This document shows positions 40,551-51,199 of a stretch of DNA of 64,000 nucleotides, piece by piece. The position numbers were made by a program, and so were the translations under genes. Each line of letters begins with the position of its first letter. Position 1 is the first letter of the stretch. Where the stretch lies: NCBI RefSeq assembly GCF_011947195.1, contig NZ_JAATVY010000031.1:1-64000 (forward strand), given 5' to 3'. The notes beneath the pieces were generated by a model, which searched no databases, was not told the origin of the DNA, and was given only the letters and a program-made list of their open reading frames with translations. The stretch comes from Planosporangium thailandense (lineage in GTDB: Bacteria; Actinomycetota; Actinomycetes; Mycobacteriales; Micromonosporaceae).

Positions 40551-40640
40551 CTAGCCCGTCCGGCCGCCGTCCACCAGCCGCGCGGCCGCGACCTCGGCAC
40601 CGGTCAGCTCCAGCAGGCGATGGACTGGATCGCAGCGGGC
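40551..40640 (-). pseudogene. Relic of an ECF42-type sigma factor 3' end (tentative)
   Basis: On the minus strand this stretch encodes RLLELTGAEVAAARLVDGG and a stop. RLLELTGAEVAAA closely matches HLLELTGDEVAAAG near the end of the intact ECF42 gene at 46.7 kb, and the DNA CACCGGTCAGCTCCAGCAGG is identical in the two places. No start or other part of a sigma gene remains. I read it as a decayed duplicate tail. Confidence 0.35.
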
Positions 40641-40653
40641 TGCCGTGACGCCG

Positions 40654-42039
40654 CTACCGCGTACGAACGGAGTCGTGGCGCATCGGTCCCGGGTAGGCCT
40701 CGACGTCGTCACGCGCGGCCACCGCCAGCATCTCCGCCAGCCGACCGTAGCCTTCCCGCACGTTGCTCACGGCCGCCCGAATGTGCGGCGTGCCCCGACC
40801 ATGAAAGAAGCGGCTGCCCGGGCTCGCGGCGACGCCGTGGGTGGCGAGCGTGACCAGCGCACTCTGCTCGTCCCGGACCGGAATCCAGACGCTCAGCCCG
40901 GACCGGTTGGACACCGTGATGCCCCGTGCGGCCAACTCCTCGACCAACCGACCACGCCGCCAGGCGTACGCCTCCCCGGCCGCGCGTACCGTCGCCTGCG
41001 CTGCCGGGTCGTCGAGCAGGTGGGCAAGGGCGCGCTGGAGAATCCGGCTGGTCCAGCCGGTACCGAAGGACTGTCGGGTACGGGCCCGCTCGATCGGTGC
41101 CGCCGCTCCACCGACCACCGCCATCCGCAGGTCCGGTCCATGGGATTTGGAGAACGAGCGGATCCGGACCACCGCGTGCGGCAGGAACCGACCGATGGAC
41201 TCCTCTTCCGCGCCGGCCACCTCGCCCGCGCCGTCGTCTTCGATCACCAAGGTCTCGGTGCCGCGTAGCAGGAAGGCCAGTTCCTCACAGCGCCCGGCGT
41301 CGAGCGCGCTGCCGGTGGGTGACTGCGCGCGCGGCTGGAACACGAAGGCGGCCGGCTGCTTGACCAGCGCCGCGGCCAGGGCGTCCGGTCGGGGCCCGCG
41401 CTCGTCGCAGTCGACCCGGAGCACGGTGGCGCCCACCGAGTCGAGGATGTCCAGCAGGCGTGGCGCCGTCGGCTCCTCCACCGCCACCCGGTCGCCGGGG
41501 ACCACCGTCACCGTGAGGAGCAGCACCAGCGCTTCGTACCCCCCGCCGGTGGCCAGCCAGCCGGCGGCCGGGAAGGGCCACCGGGGGGCGATCGCCGCGC
41601 TCAGTTCGGGGGTGATCGGGTCCCGTCGGTAGTCGTTCAGGTCACGGGCGGTCAACCCGATCTGGAGCGCCTCACGGAGATCCGGCAGCAGCTCCGGGTC
41701 CGGTCCAGCGAGGGTCAGGTCGATGGCGAGCCGGTCGCCGAAGTTGCCGGTGCGTTCGAAACGCGCCGGGTGCGGAGTGGTCGGCGCGCCGAGCACGCGG
41801 ATGCCGGCCCGGCCGCGCCCCTCTATCGCCCGCCGGCTGCGCAGCAGCACCCAGGCTTCGGAAACGGTCGCCGGGCTCACGCCCAGCTCGGCGGCGAGCG
41901 CCCGGACCGTCGGCAGCTGCGCACCGGTCGCCAGGTCGCCCCGGCGGATCAGCGCGGCCACATCAGCGGCGATGCCACGCGCACTGCGGTCGGAGATAAG
42001 GCCGGCGAGGCGCTGGGCGGAGACTTCCCCCGGATACAT
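40654..42039 (-). CDS. MocR-type regulator (GntR HTH fused to aminotransferase domain)
   Basis: A 461-residue protein: a GntR winged helix (about 15-85, LPTVRALAAELGVSPATVSEAW) joined to a fold-type I aminotransferase-like domain. The PLP lysine is in SFSKSHGPDLR. MocR proteins use PLP and amino-acid or vitamin ligands to control neighbouring genes, usually transport or PLP metabolism. It is divergent from the binding-protein/nitrilase/ABC operon, the obvious target. The ATG at 42039 has no ribosome site and lies six bases from a well-formed -10 box, so the mRNA is probably leaderless. Confidence 0.9.
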   Translation of the reverse strand: MYPGEVSAQRLAGLISDRSARGIAADVAALIRRGDLATGAQLPTVRALAAELGVSPATVSEAWVLLRSRRAIEGRGRAGIRVLGAPTTPHPARFERTGNFGDRLAIDLTLAGPDPELLPDLREALQIGLTARDLNDYRRDPITPELSAAIAPRWPFPAAGWLATGGGYEALVLLLTVTVVPGDRVAVEEPTAPRLLDILDSVGATVLRVDCDERGPRPDALAAALVKQPAAFVFQPRAQSPTGSALDAGRCEELAFLLRGTETLVIEDDGAGEVAGAEEESIGRFLPHAVVRIRSFSKSHGPDLRMAVVGGAAAPIERARTRQSFGTGWTSRILQRALAHLLDDPAAQATVRAAGEAYAWRRGRLVEELAARGITVSNRSGLSVWIPVRDEQSALVTLATHGVAASPGSRFFHGRGTPHIRAAVSNVREGYGRLAEMLAVAARDDVEAYPGPMRHDSVRTR

Positions 42040-42042
42040 TTA

Positions 42043-42074
42043 TGTACAGTAACAAAATCGTACTTGTACGGCAA
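42043..42074. promoter_or_regulatory. mocR promoter and CGTAC-TT-GTACG operator
   Basis: On the minus strand TTGCCG (42074-42069) and TACTGT (42051-42046) are 17 bp apart and place transcription start at or near the mocR ATG. The perfect dyad CGTAC-TT-GTACG (42059-42070) lies between the two boxes, and TGTACA (42043-42048) overlaps the -10. The layout predicts autorepression and shared control of the divergent operon. Confidence 0.6.
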
Positions 42075-42132
42075 TCAACCTGAACATTACGGTGGGTGCA
42101 CATCACACTCCGCTGACCTGGGAGGACTCGCT

Positions 42133-43104
42133 GTGCATCGCCCACGCTTACGTATCGGCGTTCGGCACTGGGACCACCTCATGCCGCTCGCACTGGGCGA
42201 CGTACGGCCGGCCTCGTTCGACCTTGAGGTGGTCCGCCTGGACCAGACCCCTGACCTGCTCACCGACGACGGATTCGACGCCGCTGAGACGTCGTTCAGC
42301 CGGTACACGCTCGGCCGCGCCAGCGGCGAGGACCGCCTGGTCGGCCTGCCCGCCTTCGTGATGAGCGGGTTCCGGCACCGCTGCGTGATCACCCGCCGGG
42401 ACAGCGAGCTGACCTCGCTCGCCGAGCTGCGCGGGCGACGGGTCGGGCTCACCGGCTGGCCGGACTCGGGCAACACCTGGACCCGGGCGCTGGTCCGCCG
42501 CGCCGGCGTACCCCTGTCCGAGGTCGACTGGTTCGTCGGCCCCCTGCTGTCCGACCACCCGGTCGGCGAGCGGATCGGCCCGCGCGGCGCGCCGGCCAAC
42601 GTGGCCCGCACCCCCGGCGACCGCGCGCTGGTCGACCTCCTGCTCGCCGGCGAGCTGGACGCGGTGATGACCCCCTTCATGCCCCCGGGGTTCCACGCGC
42701 CCGACTCGCCACTGCGCCAGCTCGTGCCGGACTACCGCACCGCCGAGGCGTCCTACTTCACCGAGGTCGGTTACGTGCCCGGCATTCACCTGATCACGGT
42801 GCGGCGGGAGGTGGCCGAGCGGCACCCCGAGGTGACCGGTGAGCTGATGGCCGCGCTCGACGCCTCCTGGCACAACTGGCTCGGCAAGCGGACCAAGCTC
42901 GCCGACACCACGCTCTGGCTGCTGGCCGAGCTGGACATCACGGCGAAGACCGTCGGCCTGGACTGGAGCCCCTACGGCGCACCGTCCACCGACACGATGA
43001 TCGCCGACTTCTGCGCCGAACTGTTCGCCCAGGGGCTGTGCGACGCCCCGATCGAGCCCGGCGTGCTGTTCACCGCCTACACCGAGCTGAGGAGCGCGGC
43101 ATGA
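42133..43104 (+). CDS. Binding-protein-fold protein (dihydroxyphthalate decarboxylase-like/NMT1-like)
   Basis: A 323-residue protein from the GTG at 42133, with GGGAGG eight bases upstream. It lacks a signal peptide. The body has the two-lobed periplasmic-binding fold, for example SLAELRGRRVGLTGWPDSGNTW and GELDAVMTPFMPPGF, and resembles the PBP2 subgroup that includes 4,5-dihydroxyphthalate decarboxylase. Without a signal it is likely cytoplasmic and could be an enzyme or a ligand sensor rather than a transport protein. It heads the operon and overlaps the nitrilase gene by four bases. Confidence 0.7.
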   Translation: MHRPRLRIGVRHWDHLMPLALGDVRPASFDLEVVRLDQTPDLLTDDGFDAAETSFSRYTLGRASGEDRLVGLPAFVMSGFRHRCVITRRDSELTSLAELRGRRVGLTGWPDSGNTWTRALVRRAGVPLSEVDWFVGPLLSDHPVGERIGPRGAPANVARTPGDRALVDLLLAGELDAVMTPFMPPGFHAPDSPLRQLVPDYRTAEASYFTEVGYVPGIHLITVRREVAERHPEVTGELMAALDASWHNWLGKRTKLADTTLWLLAELDITAKTVGLDWSPYGAPSTDTMIADFCAELFAQGLCDAPIEPGVLFTAYTELRSAA

Positions 43105-43955
43105 CCACCACCGGTACGCCACGGCCGATGCGGGTCGCCGTCGGCCAGTTCGCCGCCAGCACCGAGTGGCAGGAGAACCTGCGCACCTGCGCCCAGTACA
43201 TCGACGCGGCCGAGGCCGGCGGCGCGGACCTGCTGGTCCTGCCCGAAGGTGTGCTGGCCCGCTTCACCGACGACTTCACCCGGATCCGGACCGCCGCGCA
43301 GCCGCTGGACGGACCGTTCGTCACCGGGCTGCGTGAGCTGACCCGCGACAAGCGGGTGACCGTGGTGGTCGGCGTGCACGAACCGGCGCCGGACGGGCGG
43401 GCGTACAACACGCTCGTGGTGCTCGTCGCCGGCGAGCTGGTCACCCGCTACCGCAAGCTGCACCTGTACGACGCGTTCAGCTCGCAGGAGTCGGCCAACG
43501 TCGTACCGGCCGACGACGTACCCGCGCTGTTCACCTGCGCCGGCCTGCGGGTCGGCCTGATGACCTGCTACGACGTGCGTTTCCCCGAGCTGGCGCGGCT
43601 GCTGACCGTCGCCGGCGCCGACCTGCTGGTCCTGCCCGCAGCCTGGGTACGCGGGCCACTCAAGGAGCAGCACTGGCAGCTCATGGTCTCCGCCCGGGCA
43701 CTGGAGAACACGGTGTACGTGGCCGCGTCCGGCGAGTGCGGCCCCCGCAACATCGGCCGCAGCCTCGTCGTCGACCCGCTCGGCGTGACCGTCGCGGCCG
43801 CCGCCGAGGGGCCGGCCCTGATCTGGGCCGAGGTGGACCCGGCCCGGCTCGCCGACGCCCGCCGCCAGCTCCCCGTTCTGGACAACCGCCGGTTCAGCGT
43901 CGACCCGGTGGCCCGGCCGGTGCCGGGTGTCCCCGCACCGGCCTCCCTGGCCTGA
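43101..43955 (+). CDS. Carbon-nitrogen hydrolase (nitrilase superfamily, Nit-like amidase)
   Basis: A 284-residue C-N hydrolase starting at the ATG at 43101 (ATGA overlap). The catalytic triad is visible: Glu49 in VLPEGVLARF, Lys in RYRKLHLYDAF and Cys in MTCYDVRFPEL. The sequence is nearest to Nit1/deaminated-glutathione amidases, which hydrolyse the amide of alpha-keto amides. In this operon with a MocR regulator and an amino-acid importer it probably releases ammonia from an imported or transaminated amide. The substrate is inferred, not shown. Confidence 0.88.
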   Translation: MTTTGTPRPMRVAVGQFAASTEWQENLRTCAQYIDAAEAGGADLLVLPEGVLARFTDDFTRIRTAAQPLDGPFVTGLRELTRDKRVTVVVGVHEPAPDGRAYNTLVVLVAGELVTRYRKLHLYDAFSSQESANVVPADDVPALFTCAGLRVGLMTCYDVRFPELARLLTVAGADLLVLPAAWVRGPLKEQHWQLMVSARALENTVYVAASGECGPRNIGRSLVVDPLGVTVAAAAEGPALIWAEVDPARLADARRQLPVLDNRRFSVDPVARPVPGVPAPASLA

Positions 43956-43991
43956 TCTCGTACCGTTCGACCCACCGCAGGAGAAAGACAT

Positions 43992-44930
43992 ATGCGTACC
44001 AGTCGCGTCACCCGCACCCTGACCGCCGTCCTCGTGGCGTCCGGGCTGACCCTGGCGGCGTGCTCCAAGGACCCCGGCAGCACGAACCCCGCGCCCACCA
44101 AGTCGGCCGGCGTGCCGACGCAGAAGGTCGACGCGGCGCTGCGGGCCAAGCTGCCCCAGAAGATCACCGATGCCGGCACCCTGACGTCGGTCAACACCGG
44201 CGCGTTCCCGCCGTACACCATCTCGGCCGCGGGCGGCGACGCCACCAAGGTCGAGGGCGCCTCGGTCGACCTGGAGAAGGCGCTCGGCGAGCTGCTCGGC
44301 GTGAAGGTGCAGGACACCACGGTCAGCGGGCTCTCCGGTGAGCTGAGCGGCATCGCGTCGCAGCGCTACGACTTCGCGTTCGGCCCGGTTGGCGACTTCC
44401 CCGAGCGGGAGGCCACCGTCGACTTCGTGGACTGGGTGCAGGAGTTCGTGGTCTTCGCGGTGCCCAAGGGCAACCCGAAGAAGATCACTTCGCTGGACAG
44501 CGCCTGTGGCACCCGGATCGCGGTGCAGGCCGGCGGCTCGGCCGAGAAGGTCATCAAGACCCAGTCGACCGCCTGCACCGCGGCCGGCAAGCCGGCCGTC
44601 GAGGTGCAGTCGTACGCCGACCAGCCCACCTCGATCATGGCCGTCAAGTCGGGCCGCGCGGACGCGTTCTTCTCCTCCCAGGCCCCGCTCACCTACTTCG
44701 TCAAGCAGTCCAACGGTGAACTGGAGCTGGCCGGCACCGGTCAGGCCAACGGCTTCGACAAGCTGGTCCAGGGTGCGGTCGTGCCGAAGGGCTCGCCGCT
44801 GGGCCAGGTGCTCCAGGAGGCGCTGCAGAAGCTGTTCGACAACGGCACCTACGCCGCGGTGATGAGCAAGTGGGGGCTTGACGGTAACAAGCTCGACAAG
44901 CCCGGCCTGAACCTCGCCGCCCAGAAATGA
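43992..44930 (+). CDS. Family-3 amino acid ABC transporter binding lipoprotein
   Basis: A 312-residue lipoprotein with GCAGGAG upstream of the ATG at 43992. The lipobox is LAAC (Cys24). It has the family-3 features GTLTSVNTGAFPPYTI, EGASVDLEKALGELLGVKV and the late AVMSKWGLDG. It would bind a polar amino acid or amide and deliver it to the permease encoded next. A pair of cysteines in SACGTRIAV and STACTAAG may form a disulfide. The gene overlaps the permease gene by four bases. Confidence 0.92.
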   Translation: MRTSRVTRTLTAVLVASGLTLAACSKDPGSTNPAPTKSAGVPTQKVDAALRAKLPQKITDAGTLTSVNTGAFPPYTISAAGGDATKVEGASVDLEKALGELLGVKVQDTTVSGLSGELSGIASQRYDFAFGPVGDFPEREATVDFVDWVQEFVVFAVPKGNPKKITSLDSACGTRIAVQAGGSAEKVIKTQSTACTAAGKPAVEVQSYADQPTSIMAVKSGRADAFFSSQAPLTYFVKQSNGELELAGTGQANGFDKLVQGAVVPKGSPLGQVLQEALQKLFDNGTYAAVMSKWGLDGNKLDKPGLNLAAQK

Positions 44931-45889
44931 GCACCATGACCGCGCTCACTGACCGCACAGCAACTGCTGGCGAGCCGCCCGTGGACGTGGCGGACGCCGT
45001 ACCGCGCCGCCATCCGTGGCGCTGGGTGTCCGCCGCGGTGGTGCTCGTTCTCGCCGCCCAGCTGGCGCACCTGCTGGTCACCAACCCGCGGTTCCAGTGG
45101 CGGGTGGTGCTGCGCTACTTCAACGCCGAGTCGGTGGTCCGTGGCATGGGCACCACCCTGCTGCTCACGGTGATCGCGATGGCGGTCGGCATCGTGCTGG
45201 GAGTGCTGCTCGCGGTCGGCCGGCTGTCGCGAAACCCGCTGATCCGCTCGCTCAGCGGCCTGTACGTCTGGTTCTTCCGGGGCACCCCGGCGCTGGTCCA
45301 GCTGATCTTCTGGTACAACCTGTCCCAACTGGTCACCCGGCTGTCGCTGGGTATCCCGTTCGGGCCGAGCTTCATCTCCGCCGACACCAACACGCTCATC
45401 ACTCCGATGCTCGCCGCGATCCTGGGGCTCGGGCTGAACGAGGCGGCGTACATGGCCGAGATCATCCGGGGCGGCCTGCTCTCGGTGGAACAGGGCCAGG
45501 TCGAGGCAGCCCAGGCGCTCGGCATGACGCGACTGCGTACCCTGCGCCGGATCGTGCTGCCACAGGCGATGCGCTTCATCGTGCCGCCGACCGGCAGCCA
45601 GGTGATCAACATGGTGAAGGCGACCTCGCTGGTGAGCGTGATCGCCATGGCCGACATGCTCTACACCGTCCAGGCGATCTACAACCGGACGTTCCAGACC
45701 ATCCCGCTGCTGATCGTGGCCTGCATCTGGTACCTGATCATCACGTCGATCCTCTACGTAGGACAGTCGTTCATCGAGCGCCGGTACTCGCGCGGCGCGA
45801 CCCGGCAGGCGCCGCGGTCGTTCCTGGACTTCCTGAAGATCCGCCGGACCCCGCCGCCCGTGGTCGACCGGACGGAGCACACCGCATGA
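44927..45889 (+). CDS. Polar amino acid ABC transporter permease
   Basis: A 320-residue permease of the HisM/GlnP type with five membrane segments. The ABC-contact loop is [26 protein letters not shown], and the typical [16 protein letters not shown] precedes it. The N-terminal 65 residues carry one extra hydrophobic segment. It overlaps both neighbours by four bases (ATGA). Confidence 0.95.
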   Translation: MSTMTALTDRTATAGEPPVDVADAVPRRHPWRWVSAAVVLVLAAQLAHLLVTNPRFQWRVVLRYFNAESVVRGMGTTLLLTVIAMAVGIVLGVLLAVGRLSRNPLIRSLSGLYVWFFRGTPALVQLIFWYNLSQLVTRLSLGIPFGPSFISADTNTLITPMLAAILGLGLNEAAYMAEIIRGGLLSVEQGQVEAAQALGMTRLRTLRRIVLPQAMRFIVPPTGSQVINMVKATSLVSVIAMADMLYTVQAIYNRTFQTIPLLIVACIWYLIITSILYVGQSFIERRYSRGATRQAPRSFLDFLKIRRTPPPVVDRTEHTA

Positions 45890-46665
45890 CCGAGCAGAAG
45901 CAACCGCTGCTGCGCGCCCGCGGCGTACGCAAGCATTTCGGCAATCTCCAGGTGCTCAACGGGATCGACCTGGACGTGTACCCGAGCGAGGTGGTCGTGC
46001 TGCTCGGCCCGTCCGGCTCGGGCAAGTCCACCTTCCTGCGGTGCGTCAACCATCTCGAGGAGCTCGACGGCGGCTCGATCACCGTCGACGGCGAACTCGT
46101 CGGGTACACCCGGCGAGGCGGCCGGGTACACGAGCTGAGCGACCGGGCGATCGCCGTCCAGCGCCGCTCCATCGGCATGGTCTTCCAGCAGTTCAACCTG
46201 TTCCCGCACCTGACCGTGCTACGCAACATCACCGAGTCGCCGATCGGCGTGCTCGGCGAGCCACGGGCCCGCGCCGTCGAACACGCCCGGGAACTGCTCG
46301 CCCGGGTGGGTCTGGCGGACAAGGCCGACGCGTACCCGCGACAGCTCTCCGGCGGCCAGCAGCAGCGCGTCGCCATCGCCCGGGCCCTGGCCATGCGGCC
46401 GAAGCTGATGCTCTTCGACGAGCCGACCTCCGCCCTGGACCCGGAGCTGGTCGGTGAGGTACTGGCCACGATGCGCGGGTTGGCCGCGGACGGGCTGACG
46501 ATGATCGTGGTGACCCACGAGATCGGCTTCGCACGCGAGGCGGCCGACCGGGTCGTCTTCATGGAAGGCGGCGTGATCGTCGAGCAGGGAACCGCCCGCG
46601 AGGTGCTGGAAACGCCGCGCAATCCCCGTACTCGCGCCTTCCTGTCGCGATTCCTCGACGACTGA
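45886..46665 (+). CDS. Polar amino acid ABC transporter ATPase
   Basis: A 259-residue ATPase of the GlnQ/HisP family: Walker [11 protein letters not shown]-loop [12 protein letters not shown], signature LSGGQQQR, Walker [13 protein letters not shown] and H-loop VVTHEI. A ten-residue insertion [10 protein letters not shown] lies between Walker A and the Q-loop, as in some YecC-type members. It ends the operon; a strong hairpin follows. Confidence 0.96.
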   Translation: MTEQKQPLLRARGVRKHFGNLQVLNGIDLDVYPSEVVVLLGPSGSGKSTFLRCVNHLEELDGGSITVDGELVGYTRRGGRVHELSDRAIAVQRRSIGMVFQQFNLFPHLTVLRNITESPIGVLGEPRARAVEHARELLARVGLADKADAYPRQLSGGQQQRVAIARALAMRPKLMLFDEPTSALDPELVGEVLATMRGLAADGLTMIVVTHEIGFAREAADRVVFMEGGVIVEQGTAREVLETPRNPRTRAFLSRFLDD

Positions 46666-46687
46666 CCGGGCCGGATACCGCGACGGG

Positions 46688-46717
46688 GTGGGGCTGGGCG
46701 CATGCGCCCGGCCCCAC
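46688..46717. terminator. Bidirectional terminator hairpin
   Basis: GTGGGGC-T-GGGCGCA faces TGCGCCC-G-GCCCCAC: a stem of about 15 bp with one mismatch and almost no loop. It lies between the convergent ABC operon and the ECF42 gene and can serve both. Confidence 0.75.
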
Positions 46718-46720
46718 TGC

Positions 46721-47979
<1,259 letters not shown>

Positions 47980-47983
<4 letters not shown>

Positions 47984-48342
47984 AGGTCCGACGGGGCCTC
48001 GTGCAGGATCGGCCAAAGCTCGACCGGGTCCTGGTCGGCCCACGGCATGTCCGCGGCGATCTGCAGCGCGCGCTCCTCGCTCTCGCAGTCGAGCAGGTAG
48101 AGGCTGGCGATGTACTCCTTGGTCTCCAGGTACGGCCCGTCGGTGACGACCGGCGCACCGTCCTTGCGCCGCACGAGCCGGGCGGCCACCGCGTCGGACA
48201 GACCGTACGCCCCCAGCAGTTCGCCGGTCTGCTGGTACTTCTTGTTGAACGCGTCCTGCTTGGCGACCTCCGCCGAGAACGTCTCGGCCGGGATCGAGGC
48301 CCACTTCTCCTGGTTGCCGTAGACCAGCATCAGGTACTTCAT
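47980..48342 (-). CDS. DGPF-domain (YCII-related) protein
   Basis: A 120-residue protein with the family motif VVTDGPYLETKEYIASLYLL, starting MKYLMLVYGNQEKW. DGPF proteins are genetically linked to ECF42 sigma factors and are often part of their regulon; the biochemical role is unknown, and a sigma-binding role has not been found in general. It overlaps the sigma gene by four bases and is translated first. Confidence 0.93.
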
Positions 48343-48432
48343 GTCGGGTTGTCCTTTCCGATCCGCGCACCCCGCCGGCGCGCTGTCACCCCGTAGTCGG
48401 AGCCGGCGTCCGCGTCCTCGACATCCTCGCGG

Positions 48433-49125
48433 CTACGGAACCAGGGGGCTGTCCAGCATGGCCTGAGCCGCCTCGCGATCGCCGTCCCACGTGAGCGTCG
48501 GATCGTCGGCGCGCAGCCGGCCCCACAGCAGCAGCAGAAGCGCGGACGCGCCGGCACTGATCGTGGCGACCGGGTCGCCGGGGCCGAGCACCCACTCGGC
48601 GCCGGTGTCCGTGGCGCGCAACCGGACCGCCCGCGCGGGCGCGCTGAGGAGGCCGCGCTTGACCTGCCGGGGCACGAAGGTGTCGATGACTTCGGCGACC
48701 CCGTCGGCGGAAAGCTGCGGGTCGAGGTCGCCGGGGATGCCGAGCGCGTGTTCGGCGTCCCACCGGTGCACGAGCGTCTCCAGGCACCGTCGGCGCTGCC
48801 AGAAGCCGACCGTACGCGGCGGGGCGAACGTCCACGCCGCGGCGGACGGTTCGGCGTCGAGCGCGGTCAGCAGCGTCGTGGCCGTGCCGCGGAACCAGGC
48901 CACGAGTTCGGCCGGGTCCCGCGGCGCCACCGGCGCGGAGCGGTCGTTGCGCTTCTCGGTGACCGCCACCGCAGCCCACAGGTTTCCCCGCCCGAGATGG
49001 TCGGCGAGGTCGTACAGCGTCCAGTCGCCACAGTGCTCGACCGGTGTGTCCAGGTTGCGGGCAAGGCACGCCTCGAAGCGTTCGAGGTCACTCCGCAACC
49101 GGGTCAGGTAGTCGTGCGCGCGCAT
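48433..49125 (-). CDS. Maleylpyruvate isomerase-family mycothiol-dependent protein
   Basis: A 230-residue DinB-like protein with the MDMPI N-terminal domain: LERFEACLARNLDTPVEHCGDWTLYDLADHLG, then CLETLVHRWDAEHALG. Residues His32-equivalent and the HRWD motif form the metal site. The family uses mycothiol in actinobacteria; the true reaction of most members is unknown. The C-terminal domain (VRLRATDTGAEWVLG) is the usual sterol-carrier-like half. Confidence 0.88.
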   Translation of the reverse strand: MRAHDYLTRLRSDLERFEACLARNLDTPVEHCGDWTLYDLADHLGRGNLWAAVAVTEKRNDRSAPVAPRDPAELVAWFRGTATTLLTALDAEPSAAAWTFAPPRTVGFWQRRRCLETLVHRWDAEHALGIPGDLDPQLSADGVAEVIDTFVPRQVKRGLLSAPARAVRLRATDTGAEWVLGPGDPVATISAGASALLLLLWGRLRADDPTLTWDGDREAAQAMLDSPLVP

Positions 49126-49176
49126 GCCAGCACCGTACTCCGGCCGGCGGGCACCGGGGTCCGACCCGGGCTCAGA

Positions 49177-50361
49177 TCAGCACCGGAACGCCGCCGCCAA
49201 CGTGGTCAGCTCGGTCGACATCGCGGCGATCTCGGTGGCGGCGTCGCGGGTGTGCGCGGTCGCCTCGCTGGCCTGGGCCGCCGCGTCCCGGACGCCGGTG
49301 ATCGCGGCGGTCGCGGCCGCCGAGTTCTGCGAGGCGTTGCCCGTACCGCTTGCCATGGCGTGGGTGGCCGCGGTCTGCTCCTCCACCGCCGAGGCGATGG
49401 TGTGCTGGTAGGAGGCGATGGATTCGATTTCGGAGGCGACGCTGGCCACGGCCTCGACGGCGCGCTCGGTCTCGACCTGGATGTCGTGAATCTTCTGGGT
49501 GATCTCCTCGGTGGCCGCGGCGGTGGCGTTGGCCAGCTCCTTGACCTCACCGGCGACGATGGCGAAGCCGCGCCCGGCTTCCCCGGCGCGGGCGGCCTCG
49601 ATCGTGGCGTTGAGCGCGAGCAGGTTCGTCTGCGCCGCGATCGCGGTGATGGTGCGGACCACCTCGCCGATGCGGTGGCTGGAGTCGCGGAGCTCCTCGA
49701 CGTTGACGGCGGCCTGCTTGGCGGTCTCGATCGCACCGGCGGCCGCGGTCGACACGGCGGTGGTATTGACGCTGATCTCGCCGATCGCGCGCTGCATCTC
49801 GTCGGTGCTGATGGCGATTCCGGCGATGTCGTGGGAGGAGCGCTCCGCCGCGTTGTGCGCGTTCTCGAGCTGGTCGGAGGTCTGATGCACCGCCCCGTCC
49901 ATGGAGGTGCTGGCCGACTCCAGGCCGGTCGCGGCGGCCGCGAGCCGGTCGGCGGTCTCCCGCATCCGGCGGATGGTGTCGCCGACCTGCGCCGCCATGG
50001 TGTTGAACGAGTTCGCCAGCAGCGTGAGCTCGTCCTTACCCAGGACCTCCATCCGCATGGTCATGTCGCCCTCGGCGGCGGCCATGGCGACCTGGGCGGC
50101 GTGCCGGAGCCCCCGGACCACGGTGAGCTGTACCGAAAGCTGGACGACCACGGCGACGGGCAGCAGGACGGGGATCCAGACCGACAACGTGGCGAGCGTG
50201 TGCAGGCCGCCGCGCGCGGACGAGCCGGCCGGGAGCGCCGCCAGGGCGCGGGTCGCCGCGCTGTGCCCGACGATGCTCAGCGTGAGGATGGCCGCGAGGT
50301 AGCAGAGCAGCACACCCACGTTGCGGGCCTTCGCGGGAATCCGGTTCAGGACCTTGTACAT
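49177..50361 (-). CDS. Methyl-accepting chemotaxis protein
   Basis: A 394-residue MCP: a membrane segment at about 14-33, a very short outer loop of about 25 residues, a second segment (about 58-82), a HAMP domain ([29 protein letters not shown]) and a signalling domain with the conserved hairpin tip [44 protein letters not shown]. The tiny outer loop suggests it senses through the membrane or cytoplasm. Its presence implies motility at some stage of the life cycle. No CheA or CheW gene is in the window. Confidence 0.95.
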   Translation of the reverse strand: MYKVLNRIPAKARNVGVLLCYLAAILTLSIVGHSAATRALAALPAGSSARGGLHTLATLSVWIPVLLPVAVVVQLSVQLTVVRGLRHAAQVAMAAAEGDMTMRMEVLGKDELTLLANSFNTMAAQVGDTIRRMRETADRLAAAATGLESASTSMDGAVHQTSDQLENAHNAAERSSHDIAGIAISTDEMQRAIGEISVNTTAVSTAAAGAIETAKQAAVNVEELRDSSHRIGEVVRTITAIAAQTNLLALNATIEAARAGEAGRGFAIVAGEVKELANATAAATEEITQKIHDIQVETERAVEAVASVASEIESIASYQHTIASAVEEQTAATHAMASGTGNASQNSAAATAAITGVRDAAAQASEATAHTRDAATEIAAMSTELTTLAAAFRC

Positions 50362-50458
50362 CGTTCCCCCCTACTGTCATCGATGAGCATCGGCTCCGAC
50401 GCGCCGGCTCTGAGAATTTCGACGACACGGGTGGACAGGCCGGTGGGGCGAACGGCCG

Positions 50459-51091
50459 CTACGGGAGCGCGCCGGCGTCCACTTTGACGGCGTGTATGCG
50501 TTCGACCAGCCCGGCGCCGAACCGGGCCTGCTCGCGGACCACGAAACCGGCCGACGGCAGGAGCAGCGCCGGCCGGCGGGTGAAGTATTCGCCGGCGAGC
50601 CGGCCGGTGACGGTCTCCATCAGGCGCTGGAGGCCCCGTACGGCGGCGTTGGTGCTCACGACGTGGTCGAGCAGCAGCAGCCGCCCACCGGGTACGAGCA
50701 CGCGGCCCATTTCGCGAAGCGCCGCCGGTGGGTCGGGGACTCCGCACAGCCCGAGCGTGCACACCACGGTGTCGAAACTGGCGTCGGCGAACGGCAGGTC
50801 CCGCACGTCGCCCTGGATCAGGGCCGGAGTCCGACCGACGGCCGCCGCGCGGGCCCGAGCGTTGCGGAGCATGCCGTGACTGAGGTCGAAGCCGGTCAGC
50901 CGCACGGCCGCCGGGTAGCGGTCGATGTTGACTCCGGTACCGATCGCGACCTCGAGGGTGTGTCCCGTGGCCAACCCGCACAGCCAGCCACGGTGAGCGG
51001 CGAAGGCGACCCGCTCCCAGAAGGCCATCGACCGGTCGTAGCGACGGGCGGCGCGTTCCCAGATCCGGCGTGCCCGCGCCGTGCCGGTCAT
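50459..51091 (-). CDS. Class I SAM-dependent methyltransferase (UbiE-like)
   Basis: A 210-residue methyltransferase from the ATG at 51091 (GTG 51100 possible). Motif I is LEVAIGTGVNIDRY, followed by LTGFDLSHGML, DVRDLPFADASFDTVVCTLGLCGV and VLVPGGRLLLLDHV. It is close to phospholipid- or quinone-type methyltransferases; the substrate is unknown. It is divergent from the NlpC/P60 gene. Confidence 0.9.
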   Translation of the reverse strand: MTGTARARRIWERAARRYDRSMAFWERVAFAAHRGWLCGLATGHTLEVAIGTGVNIDRYPAAVRLTGFDLSHGMLRNARARAAAVGRTPALIQGDVRDLPFADASFDTVVCTLGLCGVPDPPAALREMGRVLVPGGRLLLLDHVVSTNAAVRGLQRLMETVTGRLAGEYFTRRPALLLPSAGFVVREQARFGAGLVERIHAVKVDAGALP

Positions 51092-51114
51092 GGCCGGCAC
51101 CGCGTCTCACCCAT

Positions 51115-51131
51115 CCGGTTACGGTAACCGG
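51115..51131. promoter_or_regulatory. Palindrome CCGGTTAC-G-GTAACCGG
   Basis: A perfect 8-bp dyad with a one-base centre lies in the divergent region 24 bp before the methyltransferase start. Its half-site reappears in reverse order in the palindrome at 52861-52878, on the other side of the NlpC/P60 gene. Confidence 0.5.
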
Positions 51132-51199
51132 TCAGAAACGGCCAGAGTGAACCTTGTACACCCGGCCGGGAGCAGAAAGCGGTAATGCGCGGGATATTC

